A model generated the notes under the pieces. That model saw nothing but the letters and a program-made list of their open reading frames with translations. It was not told the DNA's origin and made no database searches. Below are positions 26,313 through 34,478 of a stretch of 64,000 bases of DNA, piece after piece. The number at the start of each line of letters is the position of its first letter. Position 1 is the first letter of the stretch. A program made the position numbers and the translations under genes. The DNA comes from Bifidobacterium sp. ESL0790. GTDB lineage: Bacteria > Actinomycetota > Actinomycetes > Actinomycetales > Bifidobacteriaceae. The stretch lies in NCBI RefSeq assembly GCF_029395435.1, contig NZ_CP113915.1, positions 620,001-684,000 on the forward strand, written 5' to 3'.

Positions 26313-27260
26313 ATGTCGATGGTTGATGGGGAAGAGCCGCAAATCGGTGGCGGTGTTGGCGATGGTGTCGCCGTTAGCGATGGTACCGCCGTCGGCAATG
26401 GTGTCCCCAATAGCGATGGCGTCACCGTCCCCGGTTCGGCCGCCGTCTCCAATTCGTCTCTGGATGATGGCGTAACGTTCGACTTCACGTTGAACGGCCC
26501 GATGTGGTGGGAGTTCGCGATGGCGTCGAACGCCTACGGGCGTGGGGTGAGGAAGATTTTCGTGCCTTTTGCAATATTCTGCACTGTGATTAGCCTGATT
26601 CTTCTTGATATACCGATAACCAGTAGTGACGATCTATGGGTTGTGGTTGTCATGCTCATTTTGACGGTCTTAAGTTGGATGTGCTGTGGTGGTTGGTTGG
26701 CTCGTTGGGGCGTGGCGAACAAGCTGGCGCCGTTCGTGTCGGAGTGGTTTCCGGTGCGGAGCACGAGCACGATTGATATCTGGCGGATACTGGGGCAGCG
26801 CAGCGATGGTTTCTTCAGCTCCGGCTGGTCGACGCCGTGCCGTCTGACGGTCGACGTGAACGGCGTGGTGTTGGAGCGTTGGGTGCGTGGCGCGCATGCG
26901 CGTGAGGGGTCGGCGGGCCGGCGCCGTGTGGTGCGTGCGCGTTGGTCGGATCTTGATTGTGTGCGGGTGACCGATCACGCGGTGGTGCTTTCGCCCTCGG
27001 CCGGCGGGAAGGCATCGATGGACATCATCCCTGCGGTGCCCGAATTCGGTTTCGCGGATCTGGACGGGTGTGTGCTGGTGGACCGGTCGGTGCTGCCTGA
27101 TGCGGAAGGCTTCGCGCGCTGGTGCCGGGAGCGTATCGCTGGGGCGTCCCCGTGGCCGGAGTCGGGCTGGCGGTTGCGGTTGTACCGTTTCCGGCGTTGG
27201 CTGTATGGGGACGACGAGTTTTTGGACGGCCCGCCGAAGGGCATGACCCGTGGGTGGTGA
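26313..27260 (+). CDS. YcxB-like membrane protein, paralogue 1
   Basis: A 315-residue protein. A Gly/Val/Ser-rich N-terminus of about 50 residues precedes 'FDFTLNGPMWWEFAMASNAYGRG', then two adjacent membrane helices (about 90-150) and a cytoplasmic C-terminal domain with 'WSDLDCVRVTDHAVVLSPS', 'ASMDIIPAVPEF' and 'VDRSVLPD'. Two helices followed by a domain of this type is the YcxB-like layout, a family of unknown function; this match is my inference from pattern, not a search. The first of four paralogues in this cluster. Its N-terminal part is almost the same as that of paralogue 2. Confidence 0.7.
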   Translation: MSMVDGEEPQIGGGVGDGVAVSDGTAVGNGVPNSDGVTVPGSAAVSNSSLDDGVTFDFTLNGPMWWEFAMASNAYGRGVRKIFVPFAIFCTVISLILLDIPITSSDDLWVVVVMLILTVLSWMCCGGWLARWGVANKLAPFVSEWFPVRSTSTIDIWRILGQRSDGFFSSGWSTPCRLTVDVNGVVLERWVRGAHAREGSAGRRRVVRARWSDLDCVRVTDHAVVLSPSAGGKASMDIIPAVPEFGFADLDGCVLVDRSVLPDAEGFARWCRERIAGASPWPESGWRLRLYRFRRWLYGDDEFLDGPPKGMTRGW

Positions 27261-27318
27261 CGGTGTCGCTGTCTGTCGTGTTTCTTTTTGTTGTGGTTTC
27301 CGGTGAAAGGGGTTGGTG

Positions 27319-27429
27319 ATGGCCGGTGGTCCCCGTCAGGTGTGGACGGTGGGTGCGTTGGGTTCCGTGGCGTTCAATCCGGATCGGACGAAGTTTACGT
27401 CGAAGGTGGCATGTGATGTCGGGTTTTGA
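27319..27429 (+). pseudogene. 36-codon remnant of the soluble protein family at 29677
   Basis: GAAAGGGG precedes ATG 27319. The 36-residue product contains 'VGALGSVAFNPDRTKF', clearly the counterpart of 'VAALGTVAFKPDQLYV' near the start of the 334-residue protein at 29677. The rest is missing and the short frame ends by overlapping the start of paralogue 2 (27416). It appears to be the 5' stub of a deleted gene copy that may still couple translation to the next gene. Confidence 0.65.
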
Positions 27430-28414
27430 TGCTTTTGTTCCTGCTGCGGGTGAGAATCATGTTGGAGGACAGGCGGCAGGTTCGGATGGCGGTGTGTCGC
27501 CGACTGATATCGGGAACGTCGGTTCAGGCACGGTTGATTCGCCGTTCGATGGCCAGAGGTCGTTCGATTTCACGCTGAACGGCCCGATGTGGTGGGAGTT
27601 CGCGATAGCATCGAACGCCTACGGGCGTGGGGTGAGGAAGATCTTCGTGCCTGGGGCGATATTTTGCACTGTGATTAGCCTGATTCTTCTTGACATACCG
27701 ATAACCACTCGTGACGATCTATGGACGCTGATTTTCTGTCTGGTCCTGACTGGTGTCTGCTGGTCGCTTTGTGGCGGTGTGCTGCCTCGTCGTCTGATGA
27801 TGAATCAGGCGGCGGGGTGGGTGTCGGTCTGGTTTCCGATACGGAGCACGAGTGGCGCGGAGATGCGCAGCGCGGTGTATGAGTGGAAGGACGGTAATTT
27901 CGACGATCGTTGGTCGACGCCGTCCCGGCTGGTGGTGGATTCTGACGGCCTGATGTGGATGTGGACCGTGGAGGGTGACGACCGATCCACAAGCGTGCGT
28001 TGGTCAGACCTGGATTGCGTGCGGCTCACGGAGCATGCGGTGGTGTTTTCGCCGTCGGCTGGAGGGAAGGCCTCGATGGATATCATCCCCGCGGTGCCGG
28101 ATGTGCAGTTCATGGACCTGGCTGGTTGCGTGATGGTGGACCGTTCGGTGGTGCCCGATCTGGATGGGTTCGTGGCGTGGTGCCGGGAGCGTGTGAAGGC
28201 TGCCGCGCGTGGTGCCGCACGTCAGCCTGAGCGTGAAGCCGGGTATGAAGCCCGCCATAGCTCGGGCCGTTCGCGGGTTCGTAGGCCTGGTTCGCGGGTT
28301 CGTGGGCTTGGCCGGTTGTCTGCGTTGTGGGGTCGGTTCCGTCGCTGGCTGTACGGCGATGACGAGTTCCTGGACGGGCCGCCGAAAAACTGGCTTAACG
28401 GTCTGGTGTTCTAG
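27416..28414 (+). CDS. YcxB-like membrane protein, paralogue 2
   Basis: A 332-residue protein with the same layout as paralogue 1: hydrophilic N-terminus, 'FDFTLNGPMWWEFAIASNAYGRG', two membrane helices, and the C-terminal domain with 'WSDLDCVRLTEHAVVFSPS' and 'ASMDIIPAVPDV'. It ends in 'RRWLYGDDEFLDGPPK', also the ending of paralogue 1. An Arg/Gly-rich insert of about 35 residues sits before that ending. GAAGGTGG lies 7 nt before ATG 27416. The 5' end overlaps the 36-codon remnant. Confidence 0.7.
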   Translation: MSGFDAFVPAAGENHVGGQAAGSDGGVSPTDIGNVGSGTVDSPFDGQRSFDFTLNGPMWWEFAIASNAYGRGVRKIFVPGAIFCTVISLILLDIPITTRDDLWTLIFCLVLTGVCWSLCGGVLPRRLMMNQAAGWVSVWFPIRSTSGAEMRSAVYEWKDGNFDDRWSTPSRLVVDSDGLMWMWTVEGDDRSTSVRWSDLDCVRLTEHAVVFSPSAGGKASMDIIPAVPDVQFMDLAGCVMVDRSVVPDLDGFVAWCRERVKAAARGAARQPEREAGYEARHSSGRSRVRRPGSRVRGLGRLSALWGRFRRWLYGDDEFLDGPPKNWLNGLVF

Positions 28415-28486
28415 GGGCGGTTTCGGGTTGGATTTGGTCTTTCGTTGGATGTGGTACGACCCTTGTCACGTGCCAACAGCAACCGA

Positions 28487-28636
28487 TTGTCTTACAAGAT
28501 CGGGGTTGGTTAATGTGGATAGATGATACGCTATCATGTTGCTAGAAATGTAATGTTGTCAAACGTTTGTTCGGGTTCGTGCCGCTCCCACGTGGGCGGG
28601 TTCGCTGCGCGACGGTGTGGATAAGGCTGGAAGTCG
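28487..28636 (+). promoter_or_regulatory. Upstream regulatory region of YcxB-like gene 3 (copy 2)
   Basis: Homologous to 26159-26312: ATTGTCTTACAAGAT, TTAATGTGGATAG, CGCTATCAT, then AAACGTTT at 28561-28568. The dyad GATAG/CTATC (about 28518-28535) and the AAACGTTT palindrome are kept, while the sequence between has drifted. Confidence 0.6.
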
Positions 28637-29575
28637 ATGTCGATGGCTGATGGGGGAGACGCGCAAATCAGTGCTGGCGCTGGCACCGGTGTCGGCGCTG
28701 GACTTGGTGGTAATGCTGTCGTTGATGACGGCGCGGATCTCGCCGTTGAAACCGAGATCGTTCCCAATTCCTCCCTGGACGACGGCGCGTCGTTCGATTT
28801 CACGCTGACGGCCCCGATGTGGGGCGAGTTCGTGGAGGCGGCGAACGCCTACGGTCGCGGGATGCGCCGCATCGGTTTGCCGTTCCTGGTGTTCTTTGGC
28901 TTTTTTAGCTTGTTGATTATCGGAAAGATGGGACTCTCGATTTTTGGCGATCGAGATATGTTGGTGACGCTCGTCGTGTTTCTCTTCTTTACAGCTTTTT
29001 CTCTGTTGCTCTTTTGGGGCAAGTTCGACTCGTTGCTGGTGCTGAAAGTGATGCTCCGTTCCGCGGAAGGCTGGTTCAACGTGCTGAGCGTAAGCACAAA
29101 GGAGCAGATTCGTGTTCGTGAGCAGTGGGATGGCGCGGATTTCGACAGTCATTGGGAGACGCCCTGCCGGCTGTTGGTGGATGGCGATGGCGTCGAACTG
29201 ATGGTGCATGTGCACGGCAAGGACTCTCACGTGCGGGTTGGTTGGTCCGATTTGGATTGCGTGCGCCTGACGCCGCGCGCGGTGGTGCTTTCGCCGTCGG
29301 CTGGCGGCAAGGCGGGCGTCGACATCATTCCCGCGGTTGCGGACGTGAGGTTCGCCGATGTGGACGGCAGCGTGATGGTGGACCGCTCGGTGCTGCCGGA
29401 TGTGGACGGGTTCGTGGACTGGTGCCGCGGGCATATCGCCGACGCCGCCGAACCGCAGCCATCGTCGGGCCTGCGTCGCCGGTTGCATTCGTTCTGGGTG
29501 TGGCTTTATGGCGACAAGGAGTTCTTGGATAGCCCGCCGGCGTGGTCGGCCGTGTGGTTCGACGATGATGTCTGA
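28637..29575 (+). CDS. YcxB-like membrane protein, paralogue 3
   Basis: A 312-residue protein. The N-terminus is Gly/Asp-rich; 'FDFTLTAPMWGEFVEAANAYGRG' precedes two membrane helices. The C-terminal domain has 'WSDLDCVRLTPRAVVLSPS', 'AGVDIIPAVADV' and 'VDRSVLPDVDGFVDWC'. The start context GAAGTCGATGTCGATG repeats that of paralogue 1. It ends 'WLYGDKEFLDSPPAWS'. Function unknown; likely an integral membrane protein with its C-terminal domain in the cytoplasm. Confidence 0.7.
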   Translation: MSMADGGDAQISAGAGTGVGAGLGGNAVVDDGADLAVETEIVPNSSLDDGASFDFTLTAPMWGEFVEAANAYGRGMRRIGLPFLVFFGFFSLLIIGKMGLSIFGDRDMLVTLVVFLFFTAFSLLLFWGKFDSLLVLKVMLRSAEGWFNVLSVSTKEQIRVREQWDGADFDSHWETPCRLLVDGDGVELMVHVHGKDSHVRVGWSDLDCVRLTPRAVVLSPSAGGKAGVDIIPAVADVRFADVDGSVMVDRSVLPDVDGFVDWCRGHIADAAEPQPSSGLRRRLHSFWVWLYGDKEFLDSPPAWSAVWFDDDV

Positions 29576-29676
29576 TCTCTGACGTCGTTGCCGGGTTGAT
29601 TCGGGTGGTTCCGGGTTGGTTTGTCGATTGATTTATCGGTTTAGTTGTATATGAGGATTAACGAAGGAGGCCAATG

Positions 29677-30681
29677 ATGGCTGAGGAAGTGACTGGCGGT
29701 TTCGCCCAAGGGCCGACCGTGGCGGCGTTGGGTACGGTGGCGTTCAAGCCGGACCAGTTGTACGTGCTCAATGGCGGGCCGGATTACTTGCGTTTCATGG
29801 TGCCGGAGCGCTTGGTGCCGTTCTCGAATGTGGGCGAGCCGAGGACGATCAACCGGATGCGCCAGCGCATGGCGTTCTCGCTGCAAAGGGAAGGCGCGGT
29901 GGACGCCAACGGCAATCCGTGCCCGGCTTTGGCGTCGTTGATGGCCCCGGTGCGCGACTGCGCGTTCGCGGTGGCCGATGGGCTGATGCCGGACCTTGAC
30001 GAGGACCAGAGCGAGGAGCGCTCGTTCGTCACGTATTTCGGGGCCGATACCGCCACTTTGGCTCGCTCCTCGTCGCGGTTGTTGGGCGGAGACACGTTCA
30101 ACCTGTATGGTTTGGGCGGCCCGCAGGGCTGGGAGGGCGCGTTCGCGCAGGCCTCGGGCCTGGGTTCCATGTTCCGTTTGGCGGGCACGCCGCTGTATGT
30201 GCGTTGCCGGAACGACGATGAGAAAGGGATGCTCGCCGGGCTCAGAGGTGGCAGCGTGGACGCCGCCGAGGCGCTGGCCGAGGCGCATGGCCTTGATCCC
30301 TCCATGCAGGCCATGCTGGCCGACGTGGCCGATGGCATCGACCGGGAGCGCTACCAGGTGATTCCGATGCAGGGCGTGGACTACCGGCAGACCAAGCTGG
30401 AGGGCATGGACCAGGCGCGTGACCTGCGTGTGGGCCCGCAGCCGTGGGTGTTCTCGTTCGTGGTGCCCGAGGTGGGCGTGATCATGCGCTCGGTGTATGT
30501 GCCGAACCCCGACCCGGACCTTTCGGTGTGGGACGAGCACCGTACGCAGTATTCGTATATGGACATCGAGTTCGTGGCCGGCGGGAGCGTCTTGGAGCGT
30601 CTTTCCGGCGTGCCGGCCGCCGAGTGGGGTGGGCGCAAGACCATCGACCGCTCCACGGCGGTTGCGGATCCGGCCCGGTGA
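29677..30681 (+). CDS. Conserved cluster protein of unknown family (soluble)
   Basis: A 334-residue protein without signal peptide or membrane helix; I do not recognise the family. It begins 'VAALGTVAFKPDQLYVLNGG' (about 14-33), has a Gly-rich centre ('LLGGDTFNLYGLGGPQGW') and ends with a conserved-looking acidic/aromatic region. AAGGAGG precedes the start; ATG 29677 is preferred over 29674 for spacing. It lies between paralogues 3 and 4, and a 5' fragment of a second copy lies between paralogues 1 and 2, so it seems to have been duplicated with them. An opposite-strand frame of 420 codons here is a shadow. Confidence 0.55.
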   Translation: MAEEVTGGFAQGPTVAALGTVAFKPDQLYVLNGGPDYLRFMVPERLVPFSNVGEPRTINRMRQRMAFSLQREGAVDANGNPCPALASLMAPVRDCAFAVADGLMPDLDEDQSEERSFVTYFGADTATLARSSSRLLGGDTFNLYGLGGPQGWEGAFAQASGLGSMFRLAGTPLYVRCRNDDEKGMLAGLRGGSVDAAEALAEAHGLDPSMQAMLADVADGIDRERYQVIPMQGVDYRQTKLEGMDQARDLRVGPQPWVFSFVVPEVGVIMRSVYVPNPDPDLSVWDEHRTQYSYMDIEFVAGGSVLERLSGVPAAEWGGRKTIDRSTAVADPAR

Positions 30682-30739
30682 CAGCAACAGTGACAGTGAC
30701 GGCGACAGCGACAGTGACGAAGATGAGGAAGCGTTGGTG

Positions 30740-31651
30740 ATGGCGGTGGCGGATGAGGTCGTGCCCGGTGGCGAGGCCGGAGAGCATGGGCTTGACGCCG
30801 AAGACGGTTTGGACGCGGTTGCGAATGTCTCCTTAAGCGCCACGGCCAACCAGGGTCCCGTCGCTGGCCTGTCGCCGGACGGCTCCGGCACGTTCGATTT
30901 CACGTTGACCGGCCCGATGTGGTGTGAGTTCGCACAGGCCTCGAACGCCTATGGACGCGGGGTGCGCGTGCTTGGAGCGCTCTGCGCCTTCGTCGGTTTC
31001 GTAATACTGTTCATGGGTATTCATGAAGACCTTGATATGGGCGACCTGCTGGTGTTTGCGTTTATCGGCGGTGTGGGGTTGTTGGCGTTCACGAGGTCGT
31101 ATTCGTCCTGGCTGGTGATGCGCATCACGCTGTGGTCGGCGCCGGCCTGGTTCCCCGTGCCGGAGCTCAACACCAGGCGCGCGCAGGAGACCGTCTCGGC
31201 CTGGCGCGACGGCAATTTCGACGGGCGCTGGAACACGCCTTGCCGCCTGCTCGTGGACGGGGATGGCGTGGATTGGCTGTGGCATCGCGCCAGTATGAAC
31301 GGTGGCGAAGGCGAGGATCGCGAGGTGCGCGTGGCGTGGTCGGATCTGGCCTGCGTGCGTCTGACGGAGCACGATGTCGTCTTGTCGCCCTCGGCGGCCG
31401 GCAAATCCGGGGTGGATATCATCCCGGCGGTCCCGGACGTGAAATTCGCCGATCTCACCAATTGCGTGATGGTGGACCGTTCGGTGCTGCCGGATGTGGA
31501 CGGTTTCGTGGCCTGGTGCCGCGCCTGCATCGCCGACGCCGCGGTGGCGCGCCCGAAGTCGGACCCGCGCTATTGGCTGCGCCGTTTCTGGTCCTGGCTC
31601 TACGCCGACCACGCCTACCTCGACGCCTCCCCGGCCTGGTCCGCCGCGTGA
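30740..31651 (+). CDS. YcxB-like membrane protein, paralogue 4
   Basis: A 303-residue protein: N-terminus of about 50 residues, 'FDFTLTGPMWCEFAQASNAYGRG', two membrane helices, then 'WSDLACVRLTEHDVVLSPS', 'SGVDIIPAVPDV' and 'VDRSVLPDVDGFVAWC'. ATG 30740 follows GAGGAAG by about 9 nt and gives the same length as its paralogues. The frame is open further upstream through a Ser/Asp repeat coding stretch (30680-30727) and into the previous gene, but that part has no support. Confidence 0.7.
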   Translation: MAVADEVVPGGEAGEHGLDAEDGLDAVANVSLSATANQGPVAGLSPDGSGTFDFTLTGPMWCEFAQASNAYGRGVRVLGALCAFVGFVILFMGIHEDLDMGDLLVFAFIGGVGLLAFTRSYSSWLVMRITLWSAPAWFPVPELNTRRAQETVSAWRDGNFDGRWNTPCRLLVDGDGVDWLWHRASMNGGEGEDREVRVAWSDLACVRLTEHDVVLSPSAAGKSGVDIIPAVPDVKFADLTNCVMVDRSVLPDVDGFVAWCRACIADAAVARPKSDPRYWLRRFWSWLYADHAYLDASPAWSAA

Positions 31652-31846
31652 CTCTCGCGGCATAGTACGAGAAAAGACGAAGAGCCGGAACCTTGAATCG
31701 GGTGATTCGGAATGCGGTTTGAGTAAATCGATATTGCGAAATTATATTATACTGAAGTTAGTTTTGTCGAATTTTTTGAGGGTCGAAGTCACCTTCGTGT
31801 GGTTGCCATGGCCGCGTGACCAGCCAGCCAAACTGTGGAAAGGTCG

Positions 31847-32884
31847 ATGTCGATGAGTCCATCGCAGGATCCGCAAATTTCCCATGACGCCGAAGTCGTG
31901 TCGCCGCAAGAAAAGCACAGTGATATGAACGCGCATGTGTCGCAAGGTGATTCGACTCCCTGGCTGGGTCCGTTCCGTTTCCGTGTGGATTATGAGGGGT
32001 TCAAGGATATCTACCACGCGGAGGATGATGGTTCTACGCGGAAGATTGGTTTTGTATTGGTCGTTTTTGGCTTTGCGTATGCTTATGTGTGTTCCGGAAT
32101 ACTTGTTGATCATTTGAGGTCCGCCGATTTGGGTTCTCTTGGTTTCATGGGTGTTCTTTCTTGCCTAGGTCTTATCGGTTTGTGGTTGTATGGGGTGTGG
32201 TGTCTGGTCCGTCCGCCGTTGACAACGGCGAAGGCGCAGGCTGTCAGGTTTTTCCGGTATCACGGGAGGCGTGTGGCGAAGAGAGAGATTGTGGAGTATG
32301 AGTCTGCGGTTCTTTCAATGTCATTGGGCCCGTTGGGGGGCGAGGAGGTCACGGATGATGGTGGCTTGATACGCTCGGCCTACGCTTTCATGCGTCGTCC
32401 GGTGGTGGCCCGCGGCTTTCTCTACGCGGGGATGCATGATGTGAGGCGTGATTCGTTGGTTTGGGAGATATTCTCCAGCATGGCTAAATCTCCCCGCCCC
32501 AATTGGGATTGCACCGGTGTGTTCATACCGGTCTCGTGCCTGGGTGGCCGGCTTCGCGCATGGCGTGCGTGTTTCCGGTTGGCATGGCGCATCAAGCTCG
32601 CCCGGCGTCGCTATCGCCATGCCGTGTGGTGGCGGAGAATAGGCCACATATGGCCGTTCGCCCGCCGTCGGGCGCGTGCCCTGATGGCTCCGGAGTTGGC
32701 ATGGCTTCAGGAGCTCGGCCCCGAAGGTCGCCGCGGCCCCGAGCCCGAACGGGACGGGGATGATAAGCCGGCGAGGATTGGCCACTCTTCGGTAGCCTTG
32801 CGTGGTGCCAAGGCGTTCCATACTGCTCAGGCTTCGTCGTCGGGCGGTTCCGGCTATAGCCATGCGGCCGCTGGTGAGCGGTGA
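31847..32884 (+). CDS. Membrane protein at the end of the YcxB-like cluster
   Basis: A 345-residue protein with a short hydrophilic N-terminus, two membrane helices (about 60-125), then a long basic, Arg/Trp-rich cytoplasmic part. It shares the start context AGGTCGATGTCGATG with paralogues 1 and 3 and the overall layout, but I see no clear sequence motif in common, so it is either a very distant relative or unrelated. A TATACT element near 31750 lies in an AT-rich stretch upstream and may be its promoter. ATG 31847 is preferred to GTG 31835 because GGAAAGG lies between them. Confidence 0.55.
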   Translation: MSMSPSQDPQISHDAEVVSPQEKHSDMNAHVSQGDSTPWLGPFRFRVDYEGFKDIYHAEDDGSTRKIGFVLVVFGFAYAYVCSGILVDHLRSADLGSLGFMGVLSCLGLIGLWLYGVWCLVRPPLTTAKAQAVRFFRYHGRRVAKREIVEYESAVLSMSLGPLGGEEVTDDGGLIRSAYAFMRRPVVARGFLYAGMHDVRRDSLVWEIFSSMAKSPRPNWDCTGVFIPVSCLGGRLRAWRACFRLAWRIKLARRRYRHAVWWRRIGHIWPFARRRARALMAPELAWLQELGPEGRRGPEPERDGDDKPARIGHSSVALRGAKAFHTAQASSSGGSGYSHAAAGER

Positions 32885-33200
32885 ATCTGTTAAATCAATG
32901 GACGGTGTGCCACTTCATGTGCGAATCTGGAACGATTATTTTTCAGTGTCGAAGATTGAGAATGTAAAGGAATTTTGTTTATTTTCTTGTGGATATGCCC
33001 AATAACGCGACAATGAAGAATATATTGTTGTATATAACCAACAATGGAGGGGTTGCTGGGGGAGTGATTCGTGGCCTTTGATGAAACGTTGCACATCGAA
33101 TGGTGATGAAAAGGACATCTGTTTTGATATCTTTATGTCAGAGTCGAAACGACCACGTAAACTAAAACTATTGAGAATTCTTTTTCAGGAGGCAGGTTCG
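32885..33200 (+). other. AT-rich intergenic region before the DivIVA-like gene
   Basis: About 316 bp with no supported gene; markedly AT-rich from 32920 to 33190. AGGAGG at 33187-33192 is the ribosome site of the next gene. Several A/T-rich hexamers could be promoters; none stands out. Confidence 0.45.
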
Positions 33201-34436
33201 ATGGCTGACAACACGACCAACAATCAGAATTCGAACGGAATCGAATACACCAGCAAACGCAAGTGGGGTTATGACCCCCGTCAGGTCGACGCCTTCCTCG
33301 AGAACGCCCACGAGCTTTACGACCGTGACGACGACGAGCTGACCCAGCAGGATATCCAGAGCGCCGCGTTCGCTTTCAGCAAAGGCGGCTATGTGATCGC
33401 CGAGGTCGACGCCGCGCTGGCCAGGCTCGAGCACGCGGTGGTCGATCGCCAGACCGCCCGTCAGATCTCCAACAACGGCCGTGTGGCGTGGAAGGCCGAG
33501 ACCGACCGCCTCTACCAGGTGGTCCGCGAGCACGCCTCGCGCGCCCAGAAGGAGCGCTTCGCCCGCGCCCTCTCCAAGCATCCCTCCTACGACATCAAGC
33601 AGGTCGACAACCTCATCGACGAGGTTGTGGTGCGCACTTCCGACGACCTGGGCGTGAAGACCATGACGCCGAGTGAGGCGAAGGATCTCGCCGGTTTCAA
33701 TTCCAGCACCGTCTCCAACGCCATCTTCGTGCAGCGCAAGGGCAAGAAGGGCTATGACGAGCGTCAGGTCGATTACTACCTCGATTCCTGCGTGCAGCTG
33801 CTCAGCCGCATCGAGTCCTACGAGCGCCTCACCAAGTACGAGGCCGCGAATGGGGGAGCCCAGGAGCCTTTGGCGAATCGTTCGGCGGGTGAGGCCAACC
33901 AGGCCGCGATGAACGTGCCGCAGTCGGTTTCCGCTCAGCAGGAGACCTCCGTGGTCACGCCGCTCTTCACCGAGCAGGCTTCCGCGGCCGCCACCTCCGC
34001 GACTGCCCCGGCCGGTGCGCAGGGTGCGACGTTCAACGACGTGCACGAGGAGGAGCAGAAGATTTTCGCTCCCACCCCCGCGCAGAACGGTGCCACTTCG
34101 GCCGTGCCGACCCCCGCTTCTCCGGTCGTGCCGTCGCTGCCGAATGAGGCAGCTTCGGCCAGCAACGTCCCGACGGCCGGTGCCACCGCAGGCGACGCCC
34201 AGGGCAGCAGCTCCTCGCTGGCGGCTCTGGCGAACATGGCCCAGACCTCTCAGACCGCCGCTCCCGAGCAGCCGGCCAGTTTCAGCCCGCAGATGCCCCC
34301 GCTGGCCTCCGACGGCGCTGGCTCCCAGGCCAACGGCGCCAAACCCGCCTCCGCCTCCGGCGACGACATGGGCATTCCCGATATCTCGCTCAACTCATTC
34401 GACTCGAAGCAGGGCAATGACGTCAACGGGCAGTGA
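33201..34436 (+). CDS. DivIVA-domain-containing protein
   Basis: A 411-residue protein. Two segments resemble the DivIVA N-terminal membrane-binding motif: 'RKWGYDPRQVDAFLENAHELY' near residue 20 and 'KGKKGYDERQVDYYLDSC' near 180, with charged helical sequence between. The last 190 residues are Ala/Pro/Ser/Thr-rich and probably disordered. DivIVA-like proteins bind curved membrane at poles and septa. A separate, canonical Wag31-type protein is encoded at 45420. The Shine-Dalgarno AGGAGG before ATG 33201 decides the start. Confidence 0.8.
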   Translation: MADNTTNNQNSNGIEYTSKRKWGYDPRQVDAFLENAHELYDRDDDELTQQDIQSAAFAFSKGGYVIAEVDAALARLEHAVVDRQTARQISNNGRVAWKAETDRLYQVVREHASRAQKERFARALSKHPSYDIKQVDNLIDEVVVRTSDDLGVKTMTPSEAKDLAGFNSSTVSNAIFVQRKGKKGYDERQVDYYLDSCVQLLSRIESYERLTKYEAANGGAQEPLANRSAGEANQAAMNVPQSVSAQQETSVVTPLFTEQASAAATSATAPAGAQGATFNDVHEEEQKIFAPTPAQNGATSAVPTPASPVVPSLPNEAASASNVPTAGATAGDAQGSSSSLAALANMAQTSQTAAPEQPASFSPQMPPLASDGAGSQANGAKPASASGDDMGIPDISLNSFDSKQGNDVNGQ

Positions 34437-34478
34437 TTTCCATCTTCTTTCCCGCCTGGCGTCCGTGAAGCCGGTGTG

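Noticed and set aside
29641-30903. 420-codon reading frame on the minus strand
   Set aside because: It is antisense to the 334-residue protein, whose frame is supported by a strong ribosome site and by the homologous stub at 27319.
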